A DNA stretch of 62,502 bases from CAYSCS01 sp964429695 (GTDB taxonomy: Bacteria > Acidobacteriota > Aminicenantia > Aminicenantales > Aminicenantaceae): contig CAYSCS010000001.1 in the NCBI GenBank assembly GCA_964429695.1, forward strand, positions 1 through 62,502, read 5' to 3'. The notes under the pieces are model-generated. The model made no database searches. It was not told the DNA's origin and saw nothing but the letters and a program-made list of their open reading frames with translations. Position 1 is the first letter of the stretch; each line of letters opens with the position of its first letter. Below are positions 39,401-54,400 of this stretch, in pieces. The position numbers and the translations under genes were made by a program.

Positions 39401-42400
39401 CAAGCATCCTTGCCACAACTGCCGCTCTCACAGTACCATAACTTTCGCCCATGAGAAACTTTAAAGAATTCCAGCTCTCGTTTCTCTCAATCCAGCCTTC
39501 TATAAACTCACAGGTTACCCTGGCATCCTGTTGCACACCGGAGAAGAAGTGCTCATTTCCCTCTCCTAACATGCGGCTGAATCCCATCCCCCGGAGGGTC
39601 GAAAAGCACAATCTCAGCCACATCCAACAAGGAGTCAGGATTTTTCCCTCCTCAGCTCCACCATCCTGAAGCATTACTCGCTTAGGACCCAAAAGTCCCA
39701 TATGCAACCAGACCGACGAGAAACTAGGACCACCATTGAAAGCAAAGATAACCGGACGGTGAACCATCTCACTCTCAGGGTTATCAGTCCTTTCATAGCT
39801 TTTGGAAACTATGCTGGCTGCTCTCTCCCCCTTTTCGCTCAGGAAAAAAGTCTCTTCCACAGTTAGAGGATATTCTATCCTCTTCCCCGTGATTATGGAG
39901 GCATGGTGATTCAGGGACTTGTAAGGCGGGTGAGTCGAATCCTCATCAGGAGAGAAGGATGAGGCAGGCTGGGGAGTAATTAGGGACAACCTGGAACCAA
40001 AAATTAATGGAGCTATTAATATAAATTCAAAAATAATTTTCCTAATCTTGAAGGGATTACCAATCCTTAAGGGAATAAAAGGCTCCATCATTCCCCTCCC
40101 AAGAGAAGGGTGCGCACATCCTTCATCATTTTTATCAGGCTCTCCTCAACAGAATAAGCCATGTGTCCCCCTTCATAATAAACAAGGCGAACCCTTTCTT
40201 CAGGCCACCCGGATTGGGTAACGGCGAATTCTGAAGCACCGATGGTAGTTGTCAAGTCATGATATCCTGCTCCAACAACCACCCGAAGCCCTGGATTTTC
40301 CATCATGGCTTTAAGCAGAGATTCCATGTAAGGCCAATCGCTGAAAGGAGTTGTGGCAAGGGAAGAGGAATCTTTGCTGAAAGGGATAGTGCCATTCCAT
40401 TTCCAACCTTCCAGGCCTTTTACCGGTGAATTAAAAATATAATTAGTAACATCGAGCTTGAGGTGCTCCTTGGCATAACTCTTAAAACAGTTTACTATGG
40501 CTGAGGTTATCTTTCTTGAAGGGTCGGGGACTTCCTCAGGCTTCACCTGTTTTTCTTTATACCTTCCATCATAGTAACCAATAACCTCTCCTTTATCCCT
40601 CAATAATTCTAATCTGAAACGAAACTTGCTCACCCTGAGATTATTCTGGATATAAAATTCTGCGGGGAGCCCGGTGAATTCTTCGAGTTTTTTCGCAACA
40701 CGCTCCTTTTCAAGAGGGGGGAGGGTGCTACCCTGGAATAAAGCAGTCAGATAATCAGTTCGAGCAAAGAGACGAACCTCATCCAGAAACTGTTCTAAGG
40801 TTCTTTCCCCTCTTTCCATTCGTCCATGATACCATCCCAGAGCTGCAAGGGTAGGAAGAGAAACAACATAACTGATTATGTTTGCAGGTCGGGAAGAGGT
40901 TTCGACTATGTTCAGTGCCTGTCCCATCAGGAAGACCCCATTCAGATGAAGCGCTGGAGAAAGGTTGCTTATCTGTCTGGCTGCAACTGCAGCCCGGATT
41001 GTCCCATAGCTTTCGCCGAAAAGATATTTGGGTGAATCCAGACGTCCATGAGCCCTGGACCAAGCCCCCACAAATTGCGTCAGCTGTCTCGAATCCTCCT
41101 CCACAGAAAAGTAGGCATCAGGTGAAGTCCCTTCCCCCACTCTGCTTAAGCCCGTGCCTGCGGGGTCGAAAAAAACAAGGTCTGCAACATCAAGCACAGT
41201 GTAGGGATTGTCTATCAGGTGAAATGACTGTGGGTCTGCATCAAGGTCGTCGGAAAAGAAAACACGCTTCGGTCCGAAGGCACCCAGGTGGAGATAAACT
41301 GAAGGGACAATCGGCCCTCCATTAAAAAGAAAAATAACAGGACGCCGGGAATAATCATCGACTCCTTCCCTGATATAGGCAATCGAGACAAGATGAGCAG
41401 AATTACCATTTTTAGAGTCGGAAATGAAAGTCTCTTCAATCATCGCCGAATAGTCTATGAGTTGACCATTGAAGATACCCTGATGTTTTGTGACTATGGG
41501 AAGGAAGCTCCACAGGCAAGATTCAGGGGCTTTCTCTTGAAGCTCTGTCTTTTCATCTTTTCCGAGCGCCTTGAAGCCTTCACTCAAATCTTTTTTTACC
41601 TCAATTTCTATGGGGTTAAGAATTGAATCGGCATTTTTGAACCCAGGGTGCATAGCATTTTCAGGAGCAGGGGCAACTTTCTGGGTCAAGTTGAGAATTA
41701 ATGGCTTCTCTATTTTTCTTTGATTTTCATCAGAAAATTTTTTCAACCCTCTTTCGATTTGTCCTGAGATCTCTCTAGCCTTCACCTGTTCTTCATTCTG
41801 TTTCAAGCTCAAAAATAAAGGAGAAGAAAGCGGCGGATAAAAAATGAAAGATAAAAAGATTATTAGAATGATTACAGTGTAAGAAAATAATTTCTCTCTC
41901 ATTAATTAATCCTCCTCCTCATTCTCCCTCCCTGATTCTTCTAATCTGAAAGTATCCCTCTCCTTTATCTTATTTAAATTTGAGCTCAAGGATGATGATG
42001 GGGTGAGATTTTACTTAGATTATTAAAAATTAAGGAAAATAACCTCATTTTTAAGCGGAATTTTTTTTGAAAATAAATTTTTTTCACAAAGTTTTTAGGG
42101 GGAGTTTTCTTTCTCAAACTCCCCCTTCTCTTCCAAGTCTTTTTTCCTAACTTAGTTCCAGTCTAAGCGCACCCCGAGTTGGAATTGGCGAGGAGGGCCT
42201 GCCTCAATTGGCTTTCCGAAAAGCTCACTGCCGAAGACATTATAAACAGTAGTGAAGTTTGTTCTGTCAGTCACATTATACACTTCTCCAAAGAGCTGTA
42301 TTCTTACTTTTGAAAAGGTGAAATACTTGGAGACTCTCATGTTGAGCCACATCTCATCGAAACCCTCTCTAGAGTTTCGATGATAATCGACATAATCATT

Positions 42401-45400
42401 CCTTATCCCATCTAAGTTCGGATCCCCCTCATAGACTGCGTTCCAGGGGTAAGCCGAGCGGTAGAAGAAAATCCCACTCAATTGAAAGCCTAACGGTAAA
42501 TCAATGCTTCCTGAAGCGGTAAGCTTATGCCGGGCATCGTTACTCATCCTTCCATAAGCTCTTTCCCAACAATCTGGGTCGTTTGTCCAAGGTGCTTGTT
42601 CAGCTCCATACGATACCTTTTCTGTATCACCCATGGCCTTTGAAAGTGTATAGGAAGCATACAATGACCAGCCATTGGAATATCTTTTATTGAAAGTCAA
42701 AAACAATCCCTTATATTCGCTTTTCCCTGCCGACTCCACTGTTATAAGCTGGCCTTTAGTTGGGTCTGGCCTTTGATAAAGCGTGCCAGGGATTATAGGG
42801 TTCAAGTATTTTTGACGGATAACATCATATCCCTTGACATAGACAAAATCGGCGCTCAATGAAAAATCTGTGAGAACTTCTCTCTGGATTCCAATTGTGC
42901 TCTGAAAGGTCCAAGGAGCCACTGCCTTTCCTGGAACATATTTCGTGTCAAAAGCGGCAAATGCAGGAATATTTGGCATAAATGGATTGGGCACAGATGG
43001 ATCAGGATATCCAGGAAATAGTTTTATTTTTAGTTGAAATTGGTCCCAGAAAATGATAGGAGCAGCAGGATTTGCATACAAATTGGCGGTAAATGTTCCT
43101 ATCCCTCCCCGAATCGAAGTCTTTCCATCTCCAATTGGATCCCAGCTGAAGCCAAAGCGAGGATTCAGGTGTCTTATGTTGCCGTTTTTCATCTCGATTC
43201 CTTCGATTTTGTAGTAATTGTAACGGAGGCCAAGGTTTAGAGTAAGTTGTGAGCTAACTTTCCAAGAATCTTGAATAAAGGGAGTGAAAAAACTGTGGGG
43301 TATATCCATAGCTATCGGCTTCCCAATCGAGTTATAGGCGAGGTAAATGGGATATGTTCTAGGGTCTGCAGGGTTAAAAGGCCTATCAGTATAAAAAGTA
43401 TATACTCCTGGATAATAGAGTTCCATTCTTGGAGTCCCGCTTGGAGTAGACACGTACTCTATCCCTAACTTGATGGAGTGGTTTCCGAGGAAAAGACTTA
43501 AGTTCTCCACAAACTGGTACTTATCTGCATAATTGTCTTGAGGGTAATTCCAGTTTTTTCCAAAATATCCGCTGGGACGAACTATCGAATAAGCATTAGG
43601 ATTTGGCACCGTGGTAGAAGAGTCAGTATTTTGAATCAAAACTCGTATCTCATTCATGATGTTGTGGGAAGGATATAGAGTCCAGCTTCCTACTATCTGG
43701 AATCCTTTTGATTCGGTTGAAGAAGCCCAGTCTTTGGTGTACAAACCTCCAACATCCATATTTTCTGAATTTGAAGGGGAGGAAGAGAAACGAAGAGCCA
43801 GCAGGTTTTTTTGATTGAGTTGATAATTCAGCTTGACAAAGAAAGAATTTTGAGTGAAGGGCTGTTCGACTGTCTCTTGTTCGACTAAAGGCGAAGTAAT
43901 GGTGGAGTAGTTTTTTTCACGGATTCCTTCATAAACAAAGAAAAAGTGAAGCTTGTCCTTAATTATGGGGCCTCCAAGAAAGCCGCCGAAATTATGACGA
44001 GAATAAGGCGCCTCTTGCCACTGGTCCTCAGGTAGTTCAGGACCACCATAAACCTCATGCTTGACAAAATAATTTGGATTCTGGAGACTTTCATCCCGAT
44101 AGAAATAACTCAACCTCCCTTTAAATTCATTCGTTCCTGATCGGGTTATAGCCGAGCTTATCATTCCTGCAGCGTTTCCAAACTCAGCCGTTGCCATATG
44201 TGTCATTATGCGGAATTCCTGAATAGCATCTGCAGGGAGGTATTCCCCTTCCCCTCCTTGAATTATTTCTTCGTTAGAGACACCATCAATAAGAACTTCG
44301 TTCAAACCTGATTGGAGAGCATTCGTCCTCCCCTCGAGGACTCCTGCTTGAAGAATAGTAAGGTCGCTGAAGTTTCTGTTTAATAAAGGAAGATCATCAA
44401 TCTTCTGACGGTCGATAACACTGCTTATCTCAGATTTAGTCACCTCAACCATCGGTGCCTCAGCCACGACCGTCACCTCTTCCTCCACTGCAGCTGGCTT
44501 TAAAACAAAATCAATCTTCAATTTGCCTCCAACTGTAAAGGTAACACCCCTCCTTACCTGAGTGGTAAACCCGGAAAGAGCCACTTTGATTTCATATGTG
44601 CCTGGCTGAATACCTGAAATAATGTAGCCTCCATCGGAGCGAGAGAGTGTGCTGAGAACATATCCCGTGTCCATATTTCTGGCAGTTACCTCAGCCCCTG
44701 GTAAGCCTGCCCCTTCTTCATCTGTAACCTTACCTTCAAGAGTAGCCAGGGTAGTCTGGGCAAGCCCCTTCCCATTGGCAAGAAGAAAAACAACAACCAT
44801 AAAAATAAGAAAGAGCAGGCATTGATTTTTTCTCCATAATTTTTTCATTCTTTCCCTCCTTTAATCTTTTTTTCCTCTCTTTTCCCTTTCTTTTCTTTCA
44901 TCTTTTCATTCTCTCAACTCTCACCCCCTTCTTACTTTTTTCCCTCTTTCATTCGATAAAGAAATTTTCTTTCCAATGTCGCTCTAAAATTCTTTTTGCT
45001 AAATTCACATCTCTCCTTTCAATGGCAACAAGCAATTGGCAGTGTTCATCATGAGATTTTTCTAAAACCTTTGGGGTATAAAATATGTCAGGAGAGATGC
45101 CAATAATGATGATTATTTTTTCCTGGGCATTAGTCAAAGTATGATAAATAAAATCGTTTTTATATTCTTTCCATATCCTGAAATGAATCTCAAGATTCTG
45201 CTTCAGATATAGTTTCAGGTGTTTTTTCTTGTAATATTCAGTTAATCTATCATTCATCTTTTTCAGCTCCCAAACTACTTCATCAGGAATATGTAAAAGG
45301 TTCTTTATCATTCCGAACACATCCAGAGCCTTGGTTAATTCAAATATTTTGTTGACATCCTCCATCGACAACCCAATAACTTTGAACTGATTCCTAGCAC

Positions 45401-48400
45401 TTATCTTCAAATATTCATCTGCTATAAGACGCTGGAATGCTTCTCGTACAGGAGTTATGCTGACATTGAAATAATCTGCGAATTCCTGAATGGTGATTCT
45501 TCGATTCGCCTTCAACTGACCACTGAGAATTAATTTTTTTATATGCTTATAAATTGTTTCAGAGAAAGTTGAGGTCTGTTTTAGATCAAATCTTGTAAAA
45601 GGCATATGTGATGCATCATACATAAAGCATTTTCACTATTTTGTCAATAATCTTCTTTCTTAAACGTATTAATCAATACTAATCTTAATATTTGGGGCGA
45701 AAAATTTCTTGTTCTTGATTTTTATTTTAGATGTCCATTTAAAAAATAACCCGAAGCAATAAACAACTTCATTAACCTTTTAAAAAACTGGCATATCGCA
45801 ACCATGAATACCCAAAGAGGTGAAGATTATAGATTTTCAGCTTAAAATACTCCATATCTCTATAGCCATAAGCTTTTCGTCTGATGATTTTTTTATTAGG
45901 CTCTTCTCCATATCTTCTTCCTCCGGTTTACCCAAGGATATCTTCCCCTTACTCGGGCAAAGATTAATATTTTTGGCTCTTCTCAAAATTAGTTGGTGAA
46001 AATATGATATCTCATAGAGGAAAGAAGACTAATAACTTCTTCCTTTTGTTAGAGTTCGGCCAATTCAAAACGCTTAGGAGATACTCCCTTCATACTCGCT
46101 TTGATATTTTGAATCTGAATCCTCCCTTTATTCCAATGAAATCTTATAGTTACGCACCCAGATATTCTATTTTTTATCAACTACTCGGGAGATATCCATA
46201 TTTTTTTAACAAATTTAGAGATGAACCTTTTCTTATTAATCGCCTCAACCCTAGCCAGTGGAAATAAGATAATGCCTTTTTAAATTAACTTCGTGTTTTT
46301 CCTTGAGTAGATAGTAAACCTAGAGTCTAAAAGCTCTATCTTTTTTATTAATCACTAAAAAGTGGTGGATGAACCTATAAATTACTTAGCACAAACTTTA
46401 AGCGAGAAAATCAATTCCTTTACATCTCTACTAACCTCAAATCGGATTTGAGGATCAAGGTAAAACATAGCTCGCCCGGGTAGTATTTAAACCTTATCAA
46501 TTTTTGCAATTCTGGGTGTAGATTTCTCCATGTCTCTTCGTTTGAAGCGCAAGTGGCGTATGAATCATATAGGTCACAGGCAACGAAGACTTTCAATTGA
46601 GGATTAAGGGCTATGGCTTCTTCTGTTGCAGGAAGCTGGGGACCTATGCTTGGCGGCTCCTCTCCAGTTTCTGTTGCCACAGCTAATCCTTCTGCCAATT
46701 CTTCAGAGAATAAAGAAGCCGTCGCCCCGTTCCAGCATTCGTTTACGCTTTTCGGATATTTCCTTGAAGGAGCGTATCCCTGCTCTATATCTTCAAGACC
46801 TAGATAAAGAAGGTCAGTCCTCTAGACAAGCTCCCGCCGTAGATAACGAAGAATTGCAGACTTTACCTTTGAATCTATTGCCTCAGGAGAATCCCGGCCT
46901 GGATCGTGCGTCGCATGTCAAAAGGATGGTGTAATTTGCCCTCTTTATTAGCAACCCTGTGTGGAACTGGCGCGGAGTAATTCTCAACTTTTTGGGCTAA
47001 ATCTCTTCTGGAGAAAAACAAGTAATTTTAGATAAGCTATCGATTCAATCAACTCTCTCAGCCTCAGACAAGCATTCAACTTTTGCCAGGGCAGGTGCGT
47101 AATCCTTTCTTGCCCGGGTCTCCACTTCTTTCCGAATATGAGAAGACTCCCCTCCCAATTTCTCCGCTATTTTGCGGTGATAAAGAGCAGTCATTGAGAA
47201 GTTTACTACCCGGAGTGCATTTTTCATTTCGCTTGAGATATACTCTTTGTTGAGGCCTGAGCCACCTGAAATCATGACTAGAGCATCAACCCTTACTCCA
47301 CCTTTCTCAAGGACATAAGCCACTGAAGCTACCCTTCTGGCGCCTCAGCTCTTACCGACAATAACCACTGGGAAATCGCCTGCCTCATGAAGCAACCTCC
47401 GGCAACGAACGAACTCAGCCACTGAGGCAATATCACCCCCTGTGACATAGAATTCTGAAGCAAATTCTGCTTTGGCTGGACGACTGAAACCGCAGCCCAT
47501 GGGATCGACAAAGACCAAATCTCCCACCGTAAGCCATGCCTCTGCGTTGTCTATTAATCGCTCTCCCTCAGCGATTTTTGGTCCTGCAACGAAGAAATGG
47601 AGGAGCGAAGAGTTGGCACCCGGACCTCCATTCCCTAAGATAGTTACAGGCATTGGAGGAGTTGATAGGAGTAAACAAGAGGCTATATAGAACATGTAGC
47701 CAAGTGACTTTCCAGTCTCTACATCGCGAAGTGCAATGCGCCCTGTTTCGGAGGTATATTTTAGCCTCTTTCCCTCTATTTCTATCTCCTGCGTGGCCTG
47801 GATTACCCTCTCCTCATCACTTCCTCTCGGGGATAACAGAGAGTTCAAAAAGAAAAGTGAAGCCTAAAGCAAAATCATGTTTGAGAGAGGCTTTCTTTTC
47901 ATTTCTTTTCCAGCTTCTTCGCACCTTCTTCTTTCTTCTTTTGCTTCTGAACAGCAGAATAATCCCAATGTTTGGCTAATAATTTAGCAGCCAATTTTCC
48001 ATTCCTCTTCTCAATTGCCTCCATCAGAGCACAATGGTCTTTATAGGATTTTTCGATGAGCGCCTGATGATAATACCTCTCAGTGAAACTTCCCACAAAA
48101 AGAGAAATTTTTTCGTTAGCTCGGACAAGGGTCTGATAAATGAATCTGTTGTTGTATTCTCTCCATATCCTTTCATGTATTTTCTCACTCTGTTTGAACA
48201 TCATTTTTAGATTCTTTTCCCTATAATATTTCTTGAAATCTTCATGCATTTTTTTTAACTCGCTGATTACGGCAGAGGGGAATTTTTTAAGATTTTTTCT
48301 AATCCCATATGAGTCCAGGGCCTTGTTGAGTTCAAAAATATCCCTTGCCTCATCCGCAGGTAAACCTATCACTCTTATCTCACTTCGAGCATTGATAGAA

Positions 48401-51400
48401 ATCAAGCGCTCTGCCATCAATCTCTGGAATGCCTCTCTTACCGGAGTTATGCTTACATTGAAGTATTCAGCAAATTCTTTCACCGTGATTCTCTGCCCAG
48501 ACTTTAGCTTCCTACTGAGAATCAAATTTTTTAAATGGGAATAAATAAAATCTACGAAAGTATGTGTTTGGCGTAAATTAAATTTAGTATCTGATGGAAA
48601 ATGCATTAAACATTAATTAAAGCAAAGCTTTTTTTTTGTCAAATTCTGTTATCATTCAGGTTAAGACACAGTATCCAGGGTGGCGAGAGGAGGGAGATGA
48701 AAGAGGAGGCGACTGGGTGAAGCAGCCATTAGACTATCCGAAGAGGAATCAACAAAATTAATTCAGCTCGTCCGTGATAAAGAAGGCCTCTTCTTTTAAA
48801 AATTTTGGTTCATCCAGGTTTAGCGTAGATAAAAAAATAGATATTCTCAGGAAAGTAAGAATTGAACAGAATGAAAGAGCTCATCCTCTAAGAGTCAAAT
48901 TGGAGGAATATGAAAAAGGAAATAAATTTTTTAATTAAATCCTAAATGAAGAAAGTGAGCTTCATCTCAAGGCTTCCAGGAATTGGTCTATGTCCTCGTC
49001 ATTATTGTAAACAGAGACACTAACTCTGATTCCGCTCACCATCTCTGTTTCGCCCTTCTCATTTGTCTTTTCCCAGTTAGTTAGGGTTACCACATGCTCT
49101 CCAAAAGCACGGTCAAGTTTTTCATTTGTGCCTTCAGGGTCAGGAGTTAAAAAACTGACGATAGGGGTTGGGCTCTCAGGTGGGGTAATGGATAGATATC
49201 CTAAGAGAGGCATTTCCTTTTGCAAGCGGTCGGTAAGCCTCTTGGCATGTTTTCGAATGTTTTCTACACCTAACTTTGTCACATATTTTAGCCCCTCGTA
49301 GGCACAAATTCCAGGAAGATAAGGGATTGAGGTTGTCCCTTCATAGAGAGCAGCTCCAGGGAGTAATTCAAACTCAAAACCTTTCATGCTTTTAAGCTGC
49401 CTCAGGCCGTAACGAGTCTGTTTGATTACTGTCCCCTGAAGGTCTTCCCGAACATAAAGAAATCCTATCCCGAAATCTCCCATCAACCATTTATAAGTGC
49501 TACAGGCGCAGCAATCGATACCCATCTCCTTCACGTCTACGGGAGTGCAACCAGCTGCCTGAATTATATCACCATAGACAAGGGCTCCGCGCTCATGGGC
49601 AATTTCACTTATGGCTTTTGCCTCATGCATATACCCGTTTACATTTGAGACTAAAGCCAGGGAAACAAGCCTTGTGTTTCTGTCAATAGCCCTTTCCATA
49701 TCTTCTATTTTTATCCTCCAGTCCCTGTGTCGAACAATCCGCAGCTCAATGAATCCTTTTTTCTGGAGCATAGAATACATATACTTGGAGGCAGGGAAAT
49801 GTAAGTCATCGATCACCACATTCCCTCCACGGTGCAAAAGGTCAATACCCTCCACGACGATGTTTTCGCCATCTGTTGTGCTCATCACAAACGCAATTTC
49901 TTCGGGTTTGGCATTGATGAGATTGGCAAAGAGCATTTTTAGCTCAGCCTGCATTTCTGGAGTGAAGCTCTTCCGCTCATTACCTGGGCCAAGCATGCGG
50001 TAATAGGAATAATTCTCAATTGCCTTCAGGGTGTGGATGCTAAAAGGATGAGTTTCGGCAGCAGCAAGCCAGAGCTTTCTTGCCGCTCGGGGAAAATCGG
50101 AACGTACCTTATCCCAGTCGGGCTCAGAAGATTCCTTGATTTCGGGCCAGGCTTTTTCTATATGCACATTCGATACCACATCTCTAAGACCTGAGCCTCT
50201 GAGTAAAAAAGGTCCTGCAGAAGCCATAACTCCAAGAAAATCACGTCTCTTCATGGTTCCTCCTTTTTTCTGATTTACCTTCTTTTATTTTGCCAGTAAA
50301 TCTTTCCCGCATTAGAAAAAAAATACAATTTAAAAATACACAAAAACCTTTAAAACCATAAGGACTTTTACCATAATAAACCGAAGCTTACGCAACAAAT
50401 CGAATTTAAATCAAAGATAGAGATTCTCCCTAAGCAACCTTTAATTCCGGGTCGTTTTTGGTTTTTGGATTTTTATCATTAAAAGATATTCTCTTCCCCT
50501 TAGAATCATCATGAGGACACATTATAAGATTAATAGAACATTAAGAGCAATTTTTAGAAATGAATTTGTGAAGAGAACCCGAAAAAACAACCCTGACTCA
50601 ACTTGGAAGAAAGGGAAGAGAAAAAATCCACGAAAAAATCCGCAATTTAAACGACTTTTTGATTCCGGATTGTTAAGTATATTCTAGTTATTCCCCTCGC
50701 TCAAAAACTTTCAAAAGAAATCATCTTTAATCTTGAAATTCCAATCTCAACACCTCCAATTCCAATCAGGAATTCTCTTTTAGAAAGGTCTCATAATTTA
50801 TAATTTTTTCCCTATCTGCGATGGTTTTGCCTTTTTGGAGAAAATGAAGAGGCTTGAGTAAAATTTTATCCTGTGATAATAGAGCTTCGGATGCCTTGAA
50901 GGAAAGGCAAAAAAAGATGAAGGGTAAAAAATTTTGGTCGCTGTAGTCATCTTTTATCTTGGAATAACTTTGGGATTGAGCTTTTATCTCAGCAGGCAGG
51001 TTAAATCCACTTCAGATTTTCTTATAGCAGGAAGAAACTTGGGTCTAGGCCTGACGACGGCAACCTTGGCTTCAATCCAGCTGGGCGCTGGAGTCATCCT
51101 TGGAGGAGCCGAGCTTGGAGCTGAGATAGGGCTCTGGCCAGGCACCTGGTATGGCATGGGATGTGGAGGCGGGTTGATCTTGGCTGGGCTGCTTGTGGCT
51201 TCCAAGTTGAGAAGACGTGGAGGATTTGTTCCGCTTGATTTTTTTGCAGTTCGCTACGGGGAGAGAAAATGGATTCGTATCTGGGGATGGTTTTCTAACA
51301 TACCCAGCCTTCTGGGAATTTTCGTGGCCCAGGTCATGGCTGCTGGCTCTATTTTCACTGTCCTCGGATTAAGTTTTCTCCAGGGTGTCATCACCAGCGG

Positions 51401-54400
51401 AGTAGTAATCATGCTCTACAGCTTCTTAGGAGGTATGCGGGGAGTAGCAGTCATAAATTTCATTCAGCTCGGCTTCATTGTAGCAGGGATTCCCCTGGTT
51501 TCTTTAACTTCCCTCTTAAAGCTTCGAGAAGAGATCCCAGCAAGTGTAGCCAGCATTTTTTCTTCTCCCTTTATTCCTCCCGGGATGTTCTCTCGGGCGG
51601 TCTTCACCATTCTTCCCTTCCTCCTCGCAATTTCGGTTTCTTATGATGCATTTATGAGGTATCAATCTGCAAAGTCAGAGAAAGTTGCTAGATGGGGATG
51701 CATTTTGGGCGGGATTATCGTAATTTTCATCAGTTTTTGCGTGGGGATTATCGGCTCGGCAGGAAAAGCCATTTATCCCTTGCTTGAAAATGCAGCAATA
51801 CTGCCCAAAATGATTCAAACCACGCTCCCACCTCTTCTTGGAGGCCTCGTTATTTCTTCGCTTCTTGCTGCAGCCATGTCCACTGGAAACTGCCTCCTCA
51901 TCTCACTTGCAGGATGTTTTTCAAGGGACTTATACAATAAGGTGCTCAACCCCTCAATGAGTCTCGACGAGCTTGAATATTCGAAAACAGTCTCGAAGGG
52001 AGTCATTGTGGGTGCGCTCGTTGCCGGCGTAGGAATAGCCTTTTATGCCAAAGGAATTCTTTATACGATTATCATCTTTAATTATCCTTATATGGGTAGC
52101 ATGCTGGTGCCTCTTCTTGGCGGCGTTCTCTGGGAAAGGGCGACCCCAAAAGGCGCCATTGCCGCTCTTTTTGCAGGGGGTATCATCGGAGTATTCTCCT
52201 TCATCCTGGGAATACCAGGATCCCTTAAGGGGTTGATGAATATTGATTTCGGTCTCTTGATTGCCTATGGAATTTCTGCGGTAGTCTTTGTATTAACTAG
52301 CCTTCTTACCTCAAATGAAAAAAAGACCCTCAGAGGATAAATCTATGAGGATAATCCCCTCAAGAGAAACGCTCCTTGAAAGATTCTTTATCCCCGAACT
52401 TAGAGAAAGAGGGTTAGTCCCTGAGCTCAGAAAGAGGGGAATCAAGAAATTCAGGAGAGAGAGGTTGGCTAAAGTTTTTTGATGACATTTTTAAGTTTAG
52501 CTAAAGACTTCACACCTTATAAAAATAAATGATTTCATTTTTCTTACCTGAAATTATTTAATTCGAGGTGGTTAAAAGAGAAGAAGCTAAGCTTCAGTGA
52601 TGAAGATCATCGCCCAAGGCGAAGCTAAAAAATCACCATGATGGTGGCTAATTTTAAATGAATTTACAACATAGGGAATGAGGCCTATAACTTATCTAAA
52701 AAATTATATTTCCAAAAATGATTATTTGGGAAAAATTTTGTTATTTTGGATAATTTCTATCTTTCAATTGTTTAAATCTTTTTAATATGCATCCCGCGAT
52801 GAGGAGGAGAAATGAGTTTTAAGGATGAAGATTTTTTTAAATTTAGATGGCCATACCCTTTGCTCTGGGAAAGGAAGAAAGAGCTAAAGACAGATATTCT
52901 TATTCTAGGAGGAGGAATTGCAGGTTGCTGGGCAGCCATTGCTTCTTCAAAAAAAGGACTTAAGGTTATGCTTGTCGAAAAAGGAGCCACCATAAAGAGC
53001 GGGGCGGGGGGCTCAGGATGCGACCACTGGGAATCAGCGGCAACCAATCCCTGTTCCCGTATTACCCCGGAAGAGCTCACGCAGGCAATGATCGAGGATA
53101 ACGATGGCTACAATAATGGAATCTCCCATTACATCGAGTGCCGAGAAGGATATGACAGATTATTAGAGTTAGAGAAGATGGGAGGAAAGATAAGGGACAC
53201 AGAAGATGAATTCAAAGGAGCAGAATTCAGGGATGAAAGAACAAAATTTCTCTTTGCCTATGATTACGAAAATAGATTCACGCTTCGGGTCTGGGGAACA
53301 ACCTTCAAGCCCTCTCTTTACAGGGAATGTAAATGTCTCGGGGTTAAAATATTCGACAGAGTAATGGCCACCTCACTCCTCACAGAAGAAGGTAAACAGG
53401 GAGCGAGGGTGGTTGGAGCGACAGCGGTAAACACACGAACTGGCGAGTTTTATGTCTTTAAGGCTAAAGCAGTTGTGCTCTGTATGTCGCGTCCGACGAG
53501 AATCTGGCTCTTTTCTCCCGGATTCCCGGGTATCTCAGAGTTCAGACCTCCTCAGTGTACTGGAGACGGACATGCCATGGCCTGGAAGGCTGGGGTTGAA
53601 TTTACGATGATGGAGAAATCAGTCAAAGCAGAATGGTCGGGAGAGAGATGCTTCCCTCCTTACGGAACAGGAAACACCCACAACACCTGGTATGCATGCT
53701 CGATGGTGGATGCTCGAGGGAAGGAAATCCCCTGGGTGGACAGGGATGGGAGGATGCTTAAGACTATCTCGGAGCGCTATCGACCTTCGCCCGGTCAGAA
53801 ATTTTTCCTCAAAGGGGGTGGGGAGTCTGACTTTCCTTCATATAAATATAAAGGACCTGACATCCTCCCTCTTAATTCACTTCTTGAGAAAGGCTATAAG
53901 CTTCCTTTCTATGCTGATTTGCCAGGTATGCCTGAACACGAAAGAAAGGCAATCTGGGGGTTGATGGTAGGTGAGGAAGGTAAGACAAAAATCCCCATCT
54001 TAAGAAATTATATGGAAGCGGGATTTGACCCCAATAAGCACCTCCTTCAGAGCTATGGGGAAGGATGGAAATCAGGAGCATTTCTTCCCCAGGAGCGTCA
54101 GCTCTTCGGCCTCCCTGGCGGAATCCTGAATGACTGGGATTTAAGGACAAACCTGGAAGGATTGTATGCTGCAGGTGACCAGCTCTTCGCCTCTAACTGT
54201 CACGGACATGCGGCCGCAACAGGGCATTATGCAGGAAGACACGCCGCCGATTATGCGCTTAAAGCCTCTGAACCACATCTGGATGAGGAGCAAGTGGAAG
54301 AAGAAAGAAGGAGGGTCATCTCCCTGATCAATAAAAAAAATGGCATAGGATGGAAAGAGCTGAATATGCATATCTCAAGAGTTATGCAACATTATTGTGG